Origin: Nymphaea colorata
Lineage: Eukaryota; Streptophyta; Magnoliopsida; Nymphaeales; Nymphaeaceae
Reading direction: 5' to 3'
Assembly: GCF_008831285.2 (NCBI RefSeq)
Contig: NC_045141.1
Coordinates: 23,156,742 to 23,220,741 of the forward strand
DNA length: 64,000 nt
In this document: in pieces, positions 50,630 through 63,401 of the stretch
How positions within the stretch are numbered: the first letter of the stretch is position 1
How the letters are laid out: the number at the start of each line of letters is the position of its first letter
Position numbers and translations under genes: made by a program
Notes under the pieces: generated by a model
The model's input: the letters and a program-made list of their open reading frames with translations, nothing else
The model's database searches: none
What the model was told of the DNA's origin: nothing

Positions 50630-50833
50630 TTGGATAATTTGAGGGTGACACAATTTGGAAGTCCCCTTTGGTAGTGCCTTTCATTTCCTTGTTTTAGATC
50701 CCCTTTTTTCGCTTAAACGGTTACCTGTAGTCTTCTCTGGAGGTTCTTTTGTTATATGTTGAATTTGATTTTCTGTGGTGCATATGAGATGGGGTTCATT
50801 TTTGCCGCCTTTGAAAATTGTAGGGATAAACTC
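49401..50833 (+). other. Promoter and 5' leader of the Agenet gene
   Basis: GC-richer sequence at 49480-49680 is likely the first, non-coding exon. The coding exon is preceded by an acceptor (GAAAATTGTAG, ending 50823), so at least one 5'-UTR intron exists. A (GA)n tract and short frames lie inside. The exact transcription start and donor are not resolved. Confidence 0.45.
50590..50624 (+). repeat. (GA)n microsatellite
   Basis: About seventeen GA units, probably within the 5'-UTR intron of the Agenet gene. Plant GA tracts can act as GAGA-type elements, but that is inference. Confidence 0.9.
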
Positions 50834-53800
50834 ATGGATTATGATGACAATCAACATGCACCCTGTAACACTCAGTTAGGCAGTGAAGATAATAATAAAT
50901 TTCCTCCAGGGTTGCGTTCTTATTCACTCCCTAAATTTGACTTAGATGAACACTTCCAAGACCCTGTAGCATTTGATAGTCTAGGAGAAAGAGGAATATT
51001 ACTTGACCTTCCAAGTCAGACAGGAGACCACTGGATTGATGACTATTCAAGGGAGGATAGCAGCATTCTGATACTTGATCCAGTTTCGCAAAGCATAGAA
51101 TTTGGGAGTGCTGAAGAATCTTGCACCATTCCAAGAAAGTGCAATGTTTGGTCTGAGGCTGCTTCATCTGAATCCGTTGAAATGCTATTGAATTCTGTTG
51201 GACAGGATGAGATGGACACCAAAAAAGGTGATGCTGCGAAATCAGATGTCTGTGAGACACGCATTGTGTTAACTAAACAAATGGACACAGGATCCTGTGA
51301 AGATGATTCTGCTTTTAAAACAAGTAATGTTTCATGTGCTGATCCCAGAGTGTCGCCTGATAATTTTCTAATAAATTCATCTTCATTAGAAAAACATGAT
51401 TGGAAGGATGTATGTAGTGTTGAAGGTGTGTCTGTAAATGTTATTGGTGACCACCATGAACATCAAGGGCATGAAAATTTGACAATGAATGAATTGCATG
51501 AGAAGGAAGGAAGTAGTCCTAACAGTTCATTAAAGCAGTGCTCTTCCTTTGTTGAATCATTTCAGCATTCCACTACTGACTTTCTGTTGGATAGTAAAAG
51601 GTGCTGTGATGATGATGTGCATATGAAATGTGTAGGTTCTCAACAAGTAGAAGGCAGTTTGCTTGGAGAATGTCCCTTACATGTTGAATGTGTGAAGAAA
51701 GATGCAGTATGTTGTACGCCTGCAATTTCAAATAAGGAGGCCTCTGAAAGGCTTGTCAGTATGCCGACAGTTTCTCCATCCATGCAAGCTGATGGAAGTG
51801 AGAAGCTACAGGATACTGAAAAGGCAACATATCATATTAGAGAAGTAAGTGAGGATGCTTTGTGTCAGAGGCCACAAGACACTGTGATAGCTGATGATGG
51901 TAATGATAATACTAAGCAATTTCCTAGCATACAAGCGGAAATCGTTAACCATCCTATGGAGGATGAATTTGTGGATAGGAAAAGTGATCAGGTTGCTGAG
52001 ACAGATTATGTTGAACAGAGTAATATAATTGCAGGAAGCCTTAGTTTGGTGCAAAAGGTATCTGCTTCTCCAAATGCAACTGAAAGCAAACACGAATTAG
52101 TGTCCATAGACCTCAGTTGCAGGAAGGTCCACACAGCAAATGCAGAAGAAGTTATTTTGGATCTGGATTCTAAATTGCCAAAGGAAGTTGCTGATGCACG
52201 GGCAGGCAATAAGGTGGCTCCTGCTATAGTTAATGATTTCTCCGAACTTCTAACTGGGCAAAGTCCAGGATTATCTAAGCCTATGGCGCATAGGAGTATA
52301 GGCTTGCATTCCTTAATATCTTTGTCTGAAAATGCTTCTCAACAACCATCTGGTACAAAACCACGTGAGAATGACTCTGGTTCTTCAGGTATAGACATGC
52401 CCAAAGCTGATTTTGCTTCTGATCTTGGATTGAAGGTTGCAAGTTCTCGTCATGGTCTTGCTATGAAGAATACTGGGCAGTCCCCGAGCAGGATTGCAGC
52501 GGAGGATACTGGGAAACTTGAGATGGTTGTGGGGGACATTTGTACTTCAGAAAGTCTGCTCTCTGAAGCTAAATGCTTGTCGACTGCATGCATAAATCAA
52601 GATGTGAGTCAAATTAGATCTAAAGAAGGCGTTATTTCCATGTGTGCTTCTAGCTGCTCAGAGGGGACTCTTCATCAGGCCACTGAGAGGAACGTTGCAT
52701 CTAATAAAGCACACGTTCAGCAAAAAGAAAAGAAATCAGATTTGCCTGGGTCAGGAGAAACAGGAAACCAGGGAAGGGTGTCATCAAACTCTTTAGACAT
52801 GCCAGTCGATGGGGAATGTCAGTTGGCAAGCAAAGATGATCCTGCTTCAGTTTCTGGGAAACATGCCTCCCTTAGTGTTGGAGCAGTAACTGATTTGGTA
52901 ATCCATTCTCCAGCTCCTTCACAATATTCCACCGATAATGCACAACACTCCAAACTTGGGACATCTGAAGCGGAGAAGGCTACTCATCAAAACTCTCCGG
53001 AAAAGGATTCTTCTGATTCCTTTCCTTCACTAGTTGAACAAACTGGTTCATCTGCAGTGTTTGAAGTTTCTTTAAAAAATTCTCAGTTTTCAGAAGTATC
53101 TGTTGCAGGTAATTTAGTTGAATTAACCTGATTTGTGGTTCTGAATCATTGTACTCATTCTTTCATAGCTGGAACTGGGTGTGTATATTTGGTTTCTGCC
53201 TATAATGTCTGCGATTAGCTTTTGGCACATGATCTCAAGTTGCAATGAGAAGAACTCTTGGTATATGTCCTGTATTTATTATGTATGATAATGCATAGCT
53301 CTTGAGGGTGATTGTTGTTTTGCAGTTAAACAAAGTGGAGAGGACGAGCAGCTTAAGCATCCTATGGTTTCTTCTGCAACATCCATATCTAACGCGTGCG
53401 GTATCAAAGGTCTGACATCTGAAGCGAGCATTCCATTTTCAGAAGAAAATCGCTGTCAAAATTGTTCTCCTAGCATAGACACTCAATCATGTTCAACTGC
53501 TCAAGCAGATGCTGTTACATTGTTAAACTCTTCAGAATCAGGATTGAAAGAAGCTTGTTTGGATGGTAGGGAATCCAATCCAGCCCCAAATTCAGGTACT
53601 TTGTTGCTCCTTTAGAAGTGGCATAAATCCTTCCTGTGTTTGCTCAAGTTCTTTACAAGTTGATTAAAGAATCTTCTTTTTTTTCTTTTTTCTTATTGCC
53701 TTAAGTTACTATTTATGTCTGAAGAAATGGTTGCTTTTGAAGACTATATAGGTAAACTTGATTTGTATTTTCGCTTTCATCGAATTTGAGTAGGAGATTT

Positions 53801-56800
53801 TACTCTGCTACGTGTATGGAATTTTCTTTTTAATGTGGAGAACAACTGAGCTCCAGTTGTATAGAGGACATGGCTATTTGCATACAAATTTTTAGCTTTA
53901 TGGAAATAAATTTGGTAAAATTATGGTATCTGAGTTACACCTGCTCTCTCTGGTTGGTGAAATGAGGAATTTAGACAAGGTAGACTGAATTCTAATGCAC
54001 ATAATCTTGATTCTCTCTACCTTCTAATGCATTAGTAATGCTTGCATGCTGGTTTCATATGACAATAAACTAGGTGTTCTTGTGGATTTAGAGAGTCTTC
54101 TAGAATTTTCACATGCATATTCGATATTTCCATTTTAAACATGTTGTGGTCATCATCTATTTTGTTGATGTCATTTATAAATTTCTTATTTGCAGTTGGT
54201 GCATTAAATTCTGTTAATGGTAGCTCTTGCAAGCCTGAGATCTTGAAGTCTGATACTGACGCATCCAAAGTTGACAATGACGGAAATGTTGCAGCTGACT
54301 GTGGTTCACCGACCATCATTAGTTGTAAAGAATCTCTTCAAGATGAAGCTCATCACCATGAAACTGAGAATCAGTCCTTACTGCAGAGTCCTGCTTCTGG
54401 AAATGCACCTGGTGCTACTTCCAGTACAACTGGTCAGTCTGATGGAATGAAAGCATCTGACCAAATTCCTGATATGTGTGACACACCAGAAAGTGATAAA
54501 AGTTTCACATTCAAGATAGGAAATCTATCAGGTTCATCTGTGAATGAGAAAAGTGGTAAAGACTGGAAGCAATTTCCGTCAACTGGGCCTGCTGAATTAT
54601 TCCAGGTAGTTTTGACTTTTTTATTAATTCTATGACTATGTTTCATGTTTTTTGTCTTTTCATATTGTTTTGTTAATTTATGAATGGACTGTCAACCAGC
54701 TCTCCCTTTTTTTTTTTTTTTTTCTGTTGGGACTCGCCATTAGACCACGGGATCAGCAGAGAGGACATCTGATGGGAATCCTCAAATAAGTGAAGAGAAA
54801 AAGATGATTGAAGCTAGCAAGAGTCGTGGTAAGAGTAAAAGTAGGTCAAGGTCTGGTAATGGAACTGAAAGAGCAACAACCAGTAAGGGGAAGCCTAAAA
54901 AGGAGGCATCATCTAGAAAGCTCACATCCTTGACTGCAGGGAACGATAAACATGAGGGTAATGCTTCAGCTGGTCCCAGCAAAAATGTACTGGGCAGTCC
55001 CACCCAATTGGAAGAGAGTAAAAAATTGGCACATGTAGAAGGTAGCACTACAAAACCATACTCTATCACCAGCATCCAGGCATCTACTCCTGTTTTGAAT
55101 GCTTTAGCTTCTTCCGCATTGGCATTGTTTCAGCAGCCTTTTACAGATATGCAGCAACTACAATTACGTGCACAGATTTTTGTTTATGGTTATTTAATGT
55201 AAGTTTCCTGAGCTGTTATGTGTTACTTTTCTCAACCATGTCTGTGCTCCTTTCCTCTGGTTGCTCCAATACCTTTGATTATTTTGCAGTCGAGGTGCAG
55301 CACCAGACGAGGCTTGTATGGTTTCAGCATTTGGTGAAGCTGGGAGAGGTGGAATTGCACTTCAGTTTCAAAGCTTTTTCTTGAATGTGGTTATTTAGTT
55401 TGTGCCTTTTCCGGTTACTCAGTGGTGATGTCTGGTGGCTTTGCTCAATACTGATATTTGTTGGGGTTCCAATTTATATATTTTTTGTGTAACTAGATGG
55501 CGGAAGGAACATGTGGGAAAATGTGTGGCGCGTGGCTGTGGAACGTGCTCATAGTCAGAAATCTTTGCCTGCAAGTCCTGAGATCTCACCAATTATCCAT
55601 TCAGGTTCCTCCACAACCCCAATCCCCCCACACCCCCACCCCCCCCACCTTCCCCTGTTTCCTAGTCTCTTCTCTTCGTCTTGACAATCCCTTTAATTTT
55701 CCAGGTTACATGACACCTGAGTTGAATTTCCTACTGACAGAAGAATTATCATGTTTCAGGGATGAGAGTTACAGAGCAAGGCTCAAAGGGAAATTCTGGT
55801 TCCAGTAAATCTTCTGTTGTTTCTGCTAGTCGGAACACTAACAAGAGTTCCCCTCTTGCACTCCTAAATCCTGCAGTATCTCTGCCCTCTCCAATGTGGA
55901 ATGCAACGTGGAATGCAACACCATCATCCCGTGACATGGTGCAGAGCAGCAGTATAGCTAGGGCTTCACTTATTGATCCTCATCCAACTTTTTCACCTTA
56001 TCTGTACTCATCTCCTCAAATAAGACCTTTTACAGGACATTTCAGCTCCTGGCCTTCTCAGGTCTCCAGTCCTGTTCCCTGGATTTTGTCTCATACATCT
56101 ACCCTGGATGCTGGTTCGCAGTATGCTGCTTTTTCGATGCCAGATACTGTTCAAGTGGCTCCTGTTAGAGACCATGCAGCTGTTTCTCTTGTTAATGTTA
56201 CCCCAAGTACTCAAGTGGTTACATCTACACCTTTGCCTTCTCTTGTGAGTTCCACGGTGGCTGCTGCTAATGTTTCAGTAGATGTAAAGAAGACTACTTC
56301 GGCTTCTCTTAAGCAACCTTCTGCTGATCAGAAACCAAGGAAGAGGAGGAAAAGTGTGCCAACAGAGGACAATCAGCTTCTGAATGTTCAGCAACCCCAG
56401 ACAGGATCAGTTTCCTCAGAAATGGTCACTACACATGTCTCTGCTCCATTATCCCTTACTGCAGCTACCACTCTATCTGTGTCTGCTGGCTCTATGTGTA
56501 AAGCTTCTTCTGGTGCTCCTGTTTCACTTAGTCCTCCTACAGCACTGCCCACCTCAAATTATCACATATCTGATCATAATACTGAACAGAGGGCTGCTTT
56601 TTCAGAAGAGGCCTCCATTCAAGTTGAACAAGCTAAGCTACGGGCAGAAGATGCTGCAGCACACGCAGCTTCTGCTGCGAGGCATAGCCAGGAATTATGG
56701 AATCAGTTGACCATGCAGAAGAACTCCAAACGTGCTATTGATGTTGAAGGCAGGCTGGCCTCTGCCTTGGCTGCTGCTGCTGCTGCTGCTTCAGTTGCTA

Positions 56801-59800
56801 AGGCAGCTGCTGCAGCTGCTAAGGTTGCATCTGATGCTGCATTGCAAGCAAAATTGGTGGCTGATGAGGCATTGACCAAGAAAAGGATGGTTACTGGTGG
56901 TGGCATTTCTGAAGTTGGGAAAAATTCTGCAAATGTTACCCCTGTTTCACTTTCTAAAGGTAAGGTTAAGCAAGGTGGCACCAGTTCTGTTGTTGAATTT
57001 GCAAAAGAGGCAGCAAGAAAAGGAGTTGAAGCTGCTTCTGCTGCCACAAAACGAGCACAGAACTTGGATGCTGTTGTAAAGGCTGCAGGCCTGGCTGCAG
57101 AGGCCATATCTCAAGCAACTGCAATTGTTGCAATGGGTGATCCTCTGCCGCTGACATTGAATCAATTACTAGAAGCTGGCCCCGAGGGCTACTGGAAACA
57201 TCAAGATGTGGAAGGCAGATTTGCATTAGAACCAACGGTGAAGGAAGTTAAGAATTCTGGAGAGGCCAATAGCTTGAATGTGAAAGTTTCATCTAAAAAT
57301 GATGCCGTGCGAGGTGTGAAGGAGACAAACACAAATATTTCTGAAGAATTGCCTGGTGGCCCAACTGAAGGCGGTCGAAGGCTACTGAGTTCAATACGCC
57401 AGGAAGTTGCCCCTGTTGAAATTGCATCTAAGCGACGGCAAAGGGCACGTAAAGCTGCTGGTTCTGCCAATGCTCAGCAGACGATCCCTTCCTCAGAGTT
57501 TGAATCGCATAATGATTCCTCAAAAGGGAATTGTATTCAGCAGGGATCACTCGTTGAGGTGGGTGTAATATCATTGTTTTGGATAATTTGACCTTAGGTT
57601 CATCAGATTTTCTGTTTATAGGTATATCAAGTTGTTTATGATGACAGGTAATTTCTGACGAAGATGGTCTCAGAGCAGTATGGTTCTCAGCCAAAGTGTT
57701 GGAGGTAAAGGAAGGGAAGGCTTATGTATGCTACAATGATCTTTTGTCTGATGAAGGTATTTTCAAAATTTGCACACTATGATGCTTCTTTTCTGGTTCA
57801 TGTATTGCAATTTCCATCATTGAGTGGTTAACATGGGGCTATTGTCTATAGAGTTTAGGTATAGTTGGCAACTTGCATGCAAGTGTTTTAATGCCATATA
57901 TTTACTATTAGCAGGCACAGGACAGCTACAAGAATGGATTCCACTTGAAGCTGCTCATGGGAAGCCTCCCAGAATACGTACAGCTCATCCCACGACTGCC
58001 ATGCAATTTGAAGGTACAAGAAAGCGTCGTAGAGCAGCTATGGGGAACCATAACTGGTCCGTTGGTGATCATGTTGATGCCTGGATGCGTGATGGGTAAG
58101 AACATCTTGATGTTTATGTCTCTGGTTTGGAAGAATAATTTCTTTCTAGCACTATACTGTAGGCTGCCAATTTTCTGCTTCCTCTAGCTGCATTTGGCTC
58201 ACATGAATTTGGTTGAGGCGATTTGCCTGCCCAAAGTTACTTGTTTGTGATATATTGCTTTCATGGTGCTGGAAGCTACGCTTAATTTTCAGTGGGTAAA
58301 TTATTACGTTCTTGCAATTTCAGATGGTGGGAAGGAGTTATCATGGAGAAAAACAAGGAAGACCAGACTAAACTGACTGTTCATTTTCCAGGTATTCCTA
58401 ATTGATGATGCATGCAGATGACTTGTTTGTCTTGTTTCTAAATATGCTAGTGTAATTGATTGCACAAAAATCTTTCTTGCTGCTACATGTGGTACGTTAA
58501 TGTTATCAAACATGCATCTTTGAGTGAACTGGCAAGCTTCGAACTGTATGCCTTTTCTTGAGTTAAGACATGCATTTCTCTAGTTTATGAGTCAAAATGA
58601 GAAGTTGGACTCGGGTTTGTCAAGGTCCCAAAATTATAGTCGGAACTAATCAGTTTGAGTTGGTCAAAAGTGATTGACTAAAATAAACTAATAATGAGGC
58701 ACATAGACCTAAAATATTAGACATAGAACTTCACGTTTCACAGAGAGAGAGTGTGCGCAGGATACAACATATATAAAAATGCATCACACACGCATCGGTA
58801 TTGAATCTATAAAACACAGTATATAGAAATACAGAACATGTGTGTGTGTGTGTGTGCAATATGTATAAAGATACAAACATAAATTAACATGTGATATTTA
58901 GAAGGGCCTCCTGTTTGAGAAGGCCGACAGGTTGGCTAACTAGTTTCTTGAATGCACCCAGCCAACTTGGTAGAGGGGACTAGTTGGCTGTGGGTGGCAC
59001 TTAACCTGACTAGTTAGTATTTGACAACTAAATTATCTAGCATACCACTTCGGTTTTTGGCTGTACGGTTTTTATATGCGATTCTTGGAAAGGACCTGCA
59101 CAAACTACAAATATGCCATGTTCATTTGTCTATCATTTGTTTATGTTTTCTTTAATTAGTTGTGTCGTAAGTATTTACTCGCAATGGGGATTATGGTACA
59201 GATGAAGGAGACATATCAACTGTAAGAACCTGGAATATTCGACCATCTTTGGTTTGGAAGGATGGCCAGTGGGTTGAGTGGTCAAGGGAAACTGCTTGTT
59301 GGCCTAATGAGGTTGGAACTGTGCTTTACACTATATTTCATTGTCATTTCTCAATGCAAAGTTTAAGCCTTCTATTGCTGTATTTTTTTTTTTTTTTTGG
59401 GGTGATAAGTGTCGAAGCATGTTAAAGAAACTTTTTGGGGGTCTACGTGTTGTGGATGGCAGGATGATGCTCCACTCGATAAACGACGGAAGTTGGACAA
59501 GGAACCTGAAAATGATGGACAAAATGAAAGGAATGAGGACCATCTGTCAAAAATTACAAAATGTGATGATACTATCAAACATCAAGACTCCACGTCATTT
59601 GCTTTATCATCCAGTGTATTTTCTGTTGGGAAGAGTACCACAGAAGATCGTGACCTGATTGCTGGAAGAGTAAAGCGAACTGGACTACAGAAAGGGGGAT
59701 CGAGGGTGGTGTTTGGGGTACCGAAGCCGAAAAGGAAGTTCATGGATGTTAGCAAGCACTACATTACAGAACAAGTTGGCAAGGTTGGTGAAACAAACAA

Positions 59801-60942
59801 TCCAGTCAAGGTTGCCAATTATTTGATGCCTCGAGGATCCTCTAGGTTGAGGAATGTATCCAAAGATGTTCCTAGGACTGGTCGAGTGACTAACACAAAG
59901 TCTAAGGATATTAAATCAGGAAAGTTACAGGGAATTCAAAGGAAAAATAGATCAAAGGATGACTCATCCATTTCTGCGTTGCCTCAATCAGTTGGGGCTA
60001 CTGACGATCAACCAAATGTGCAACCTTCTGCAAGCAATGAAAACAATTCAGAGAGACAGAACAGGAGGGAAATTGGTTTTTCTGATGCTGCAGGAGGGCA
60101 AGAGTCGGACGAAATTTCCTCTAGAAGCAAGCCCTCTTCAGTTGGTCTGAGACAGGCACCTAAAAGGAAACTTGCCTCTGCTGGTCAAGGGCTCTCTGAT
60201 GAAGCCTTGGCTGCCACTGGTAGTCAAGGGAAGGCAGCTTTGGAGCCACGGAGGTCTAACCGTAGAATTCAGCCAACATCAAGGGTATTTTCTTGGCCCT
60301 AATTAGTTGTGGTCATCTATAAGCTTTTTCATTTTATAATTTGAATTCTGTTTTATTAGATGGAGAATTTAAATTCTAATCATGCATGTATTTTAGATTT
60401 TAGCTAATACCTTTCCTGAAATGCTATTTTGATCAGATCAGTATGTCAAATTGCTGGTAAGAATTCAAACAGGTCTATTGAATGATACACTTTTTTTTAA
60501 GCGTCCTTCAGAGCCTGGGTTGAGTATGCCAATGCTGTACCTAATCATTTTGGCATGACCACATCCAACCTTGCTTACCAGGGCTTGACCCATGGCCTTG
60601 TTTATGAACTTTGGGAACCAACCAACGTAGCCTGGATCCTTGTTATGGTTTACTAGCCCGAGCCGCTTAAGAGAGTTTCACAATCAATTTCCTCAGTTTA
60701 ATCATGTCCCTCCATTAACACCACCATCTGTATTACCTGTGCAGCTACTGGAAGGATTGCAAAGCTCCTTAATTACAACTAAGGTCGCTTCTGTTGGCTT
60801 GCATGATAAGGGCGGCAAATCTTCAAAAAGGAGCGCCAGTTCTGCAAAAGGTAAAGCTTCACTCTATTTATTCAGTTATATTTAAGGAATGGTGAGTGAA
60901 TTTACTTTTGAACCAGGAAACAGCCATGGCGTTGAGAGATAG
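50834..60942 (+). CDS. Agenet-domain nuclear protein, G2484-1 type
   Basis: Fourteen coding exons join in frame: 50834-53108, 53326-53595, 54196-54605, 54744-55198, 55290-55348, 55497-55604, 55760-57558, 57648-57756, 57915-58095, 58324-58391, 59202-59311, 59463-60284, 60745-60850, 60917-60942. They give about 2,265 residues, near the roughly 2,000 of Arabidopsis At4g17330. The start MDYDDN follows a 5'-UTR acceptor and matches that family, as does NVWSEAASSESVEMLLNSVG. The middle has LRAQIFVYG and RGAAPDEACMVSAFG, then an Ala-rich helical stretch (about residues 1477-1567). Agenet repeats lie at about 1793-1948 (AVWFSAKVL, EGTRKRRRAA, WWEGVI, WNIRPSLVWKDGQWVEW). The tail has RMKRTGLQKxG-like GLQKGGSRVVFGVPKPKRKF and RRSNRRIQPTSR. 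Agenet/Tudor domains read modified histones or bind chromatin partners, and a nuclear role is inferred. The long N-terminal exon (758 codons) is poorly conserved and acidic-serine-rich. Confidence 0.95.
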
Positions 60943-62077
60943 AACCATCGAAGAAGCCTAGGAGGCTAGGATTTACCCCGCCAGCAACTTATATGGGGTT
61001 AACTCAGAAGTGCTGCTATTTTATTCTGTATATAATTTTAGCTGTAGCTGACCTGCCCTTTTCGGAGAGCAACAGATTGTAACATGCATTTGTATGCTAT
61101 AATCCTCGTCTGCTTTTTTTATATGGAAATTTTTCATCTGCATATTCTGTCAGATAGGTGCACAAGTATATATATGCAGCGGAAATTAACATATCCAAAA
61201 ACATAAATACCGTATGCTCATCAATTTTCAGATCCTATGCTGCATACTGTTTCGTAGTTATCGAGGTGACATTGACCACTTGTTAGACCCCAAAATAATT
61301 TGTGCATTTGAGGCTAAACGCATGTTGAAATATGGCTGATGGATCCATAATCAGACGTCACTGCATTTTGTCCAACGGGGTTAACAATTGTTCGGGACAA
61401 AGGTTGCTTCTGTAAAACATGAAAAACGTTTCATACCACTGCAGGGGGATGCCTACAATCACTTATAAGGAAGGACCGATAATCGCCTACAATCACTTAT
61501 AAGGAAGGACCGATAATCGCCTACAATCACTTATAAGGAAGGACCGATAATGTGAAATTCAAGGACAGCCTTAATATGTCTCCACTTTGAAGTTCATGCC
61601 ATCGTGAACCCAAATAAGGGGAACCATTTGAAACAATTCTTCGTCTTCCGTTCTTGGACATTAATCTAAGATCTCGTTCTTGATGTAACCAGAGATTCAA
61701 ATGAACACGGAGGTGGTCCCTGACTGAGAATTGATGGCCCATGGGTCTTCTACGGTGCACAATCTTCTCATCTGTCATTTGAGAGCTATCAGAAGTCCAT
61801 ACAGCCTCCTGCTTCTCTCAAAAGCCATCAGAAAGTCCACAAAGCCTCTATACGCCACCGCTTGGTTCATCGATTCTGATTAATCAGGCAGGGGCAAGCA
61901 ACTTCCTAGAGTTCAGTCACGATCTTCCTCGGTGGTAGATCCTGGTTTCAGACATTAGAATTTAGAACCCAACAGATGTCAATCGCATCCAACATCTTCA
62001 TCAATCGTTTTCTGGAAAAAAGGCTGTGTCGGTGCATGGCTAACTGTTGACCTCTGACGTTGGTGTAACTTCTCTTG
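60943..62077. other. Converging 3' flanks of the Agenet and O-fucosyltransferase genes
   Basis: The left part should be the Agenet 3' UTR (to about 61100) and the right part the O-fucosyltransferase 3' UTR. Short minus-strand frames (61527-61778, 61948-62139) match nothing known. A 34-bp triplicate repeat lies here. Confidence 0.5.
61451..61552 (+). repeat. Tandem array, 34 bp x 3
   Basis: GCCTACAATCACTTATAAGG plus AAGGACCGATAATC occurs three times with exact 34-bp spacing (61451, 61485, 61519). Only the last base differs. The near-identity points to recent expansion. Confidence 0.92.
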
Positions 62078-63085
62078 CTAAGTAGTGCTGCTGTTCGTGT
62101 ACTTCGGTTTTTTACATATACAAGAATACGGAAACTCATGGAAGTCGCCTCGTCCTGGCTTCATTTCATCTGGTTCTCCCATGAAACCTCTCTGGCAAGA
62201 TCTGATCTTCCTTGCAAGCACTTCTGGCTCCAATTCATGGCGACCTTTCAGTATTGAGCTCAAACGCTTTGCATTAGGGCGAATTGTTCTTTTGTGACCC
62301 ATGTATCTCCTGCAGTTTTAGCAAATCAAAGTTAACGAGCTATGCAACTAATAGAAGTCCACTTAAGAGAAATTGCAATCACAAATAACATACCGACGCC
62401 CAGCCAGCACCTTTGCCATATTCCCATTGTTGTTTGTAACAAACACATCACTCAAGTCGCATACAATGTAATCGATAGCAGCAAGGCGAGAGGAGAATGG
62501 CATGAAGGGACGCAATTCTTGACCTGCCAGCATCTCTTTAGTGTAGTAGTTTGGAAATAGGCCTCTAAGAGGATCAAGGGTTTCCTCTCCTCCATAAACT
62601 TCTCCAGAAGCGACATATATATACGAGTCATTCTTGAAACCAAGCCCTCTCAACATTAAGCCGACCTCATGTGGAGTAAGCGGGCATTTTCCCCGTCTTA
62701 GCTCACCTTCTGGACCCAAATCCTGGAGAAATGAGAAAGCCGGTAAGGCTGGATTTCAGTGCCACACAACAGATGCGGGGGGAGAGAGTGGGGGTGGGGG
62801 GCGCTTTAAAGAAGTTAAGGATGACATTTTAAGATAAGTGAATTTTGCCAAACAGGCAATGTCAGAATTTCTTTTAACCATATTTGGCATTATTTAAGTT
62901 GATCTAAAAGAAATTGTTTTCTTGATCAATGGCATGAAAGAAAAAAGTTGCATCCATTTGCAAAAAAGTTTAGCAATCTCACAGGTAATGTTGCCCAGCG
63001 CTTTCTTATCTCATTCAGCTCTTCTCTTTGCTTTTTATCTCCACCATAATAGCATCCAGAAAAAGCAAGCATATCAGGCTCAAAC
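62078..63085 (-). CDS. GDP-fucose O-fucosyltransferase family protein, 3' part
   Basis: Three terminal exons are visible on the minus strand: 63085-62983, 62722-62394 and 62309-62078 (TAG-free tail ending SSTT then stop). Phases agree (2, 0, 2). The first reads FEPDMLAFSGCYYGGDKKQR, the second CPLTPHEVGLMLRGLGF, ASGEVYGGEETLDPLRGLFP and DYIVCDLSDVFVTNNNGNMA, the third RYMGHKRTIRPNAKR. These are hallmarks of the C-terminal half of plant O-FucT (PF10250) proteins, type II Golgi membrane enzymes that transfer fucose to proteins or act in pectin and wall assembly. The preceding exon, expected to end YVALHLR, was not found within 63086-64000, so the gene continues past the right edge. Arabidopsis At4g17430 may be the counterpart, but that is from memory. 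Confidence 0.9.
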
Positions 63086-63232
63086 CTGTGGAAGGGAGAC
63101 AAAAATTACAACCACACGAAGGAACCAAAAAAATGAACCAAATTGGATGTCGAATCAGCAAAGAACCTTAAGAAAAAGATTATTTGATACTTGTGCCAAG
63201 AACGTAAGGTAGTAAATGGAGCGGTCAGCAAT

Positions 63233-63275
63233 CCTTGCTTGCCTTGATGCTGAGTCAGCATCAAGGCAAGCAAGG
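63233..63275. repeat. Perfect 43-bp palindrome
   Basis: Two 21-base arms (left CCTTGCTTGCCTTGATGCTG plus A, right T plus CAGCATCAAGGCAAGCAAGG) flank a single G. There is no mismatch. It could extrude as a hairpin or cruciform. Confidence 0.95.
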
Positions 63276-63401
63276 CCCCTAGAAAGCCTAGTCGAAACCT
63301 GGGGAAGACTCTTATTCGAATTGCAAGATTGGCACCTAATTGAAAAAAACGTTGGGAAAAGACCCAATAACTAAATGTATTGAAAAGAGGCCACAGATTA
63401 T

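Noticed and set aside
55749-57694. Minus-strand frames within the Agenet gene
   Set aside because: Shadows of the long plus-strand coding exon, several of them Leu/Gln-rich mirror images of its alanine repeats.
61451-61552. CRISPR-like array
   Set aside because: The 34-bp units abut without spacers and this is a plant genome, so it is a plain tandem repeat.
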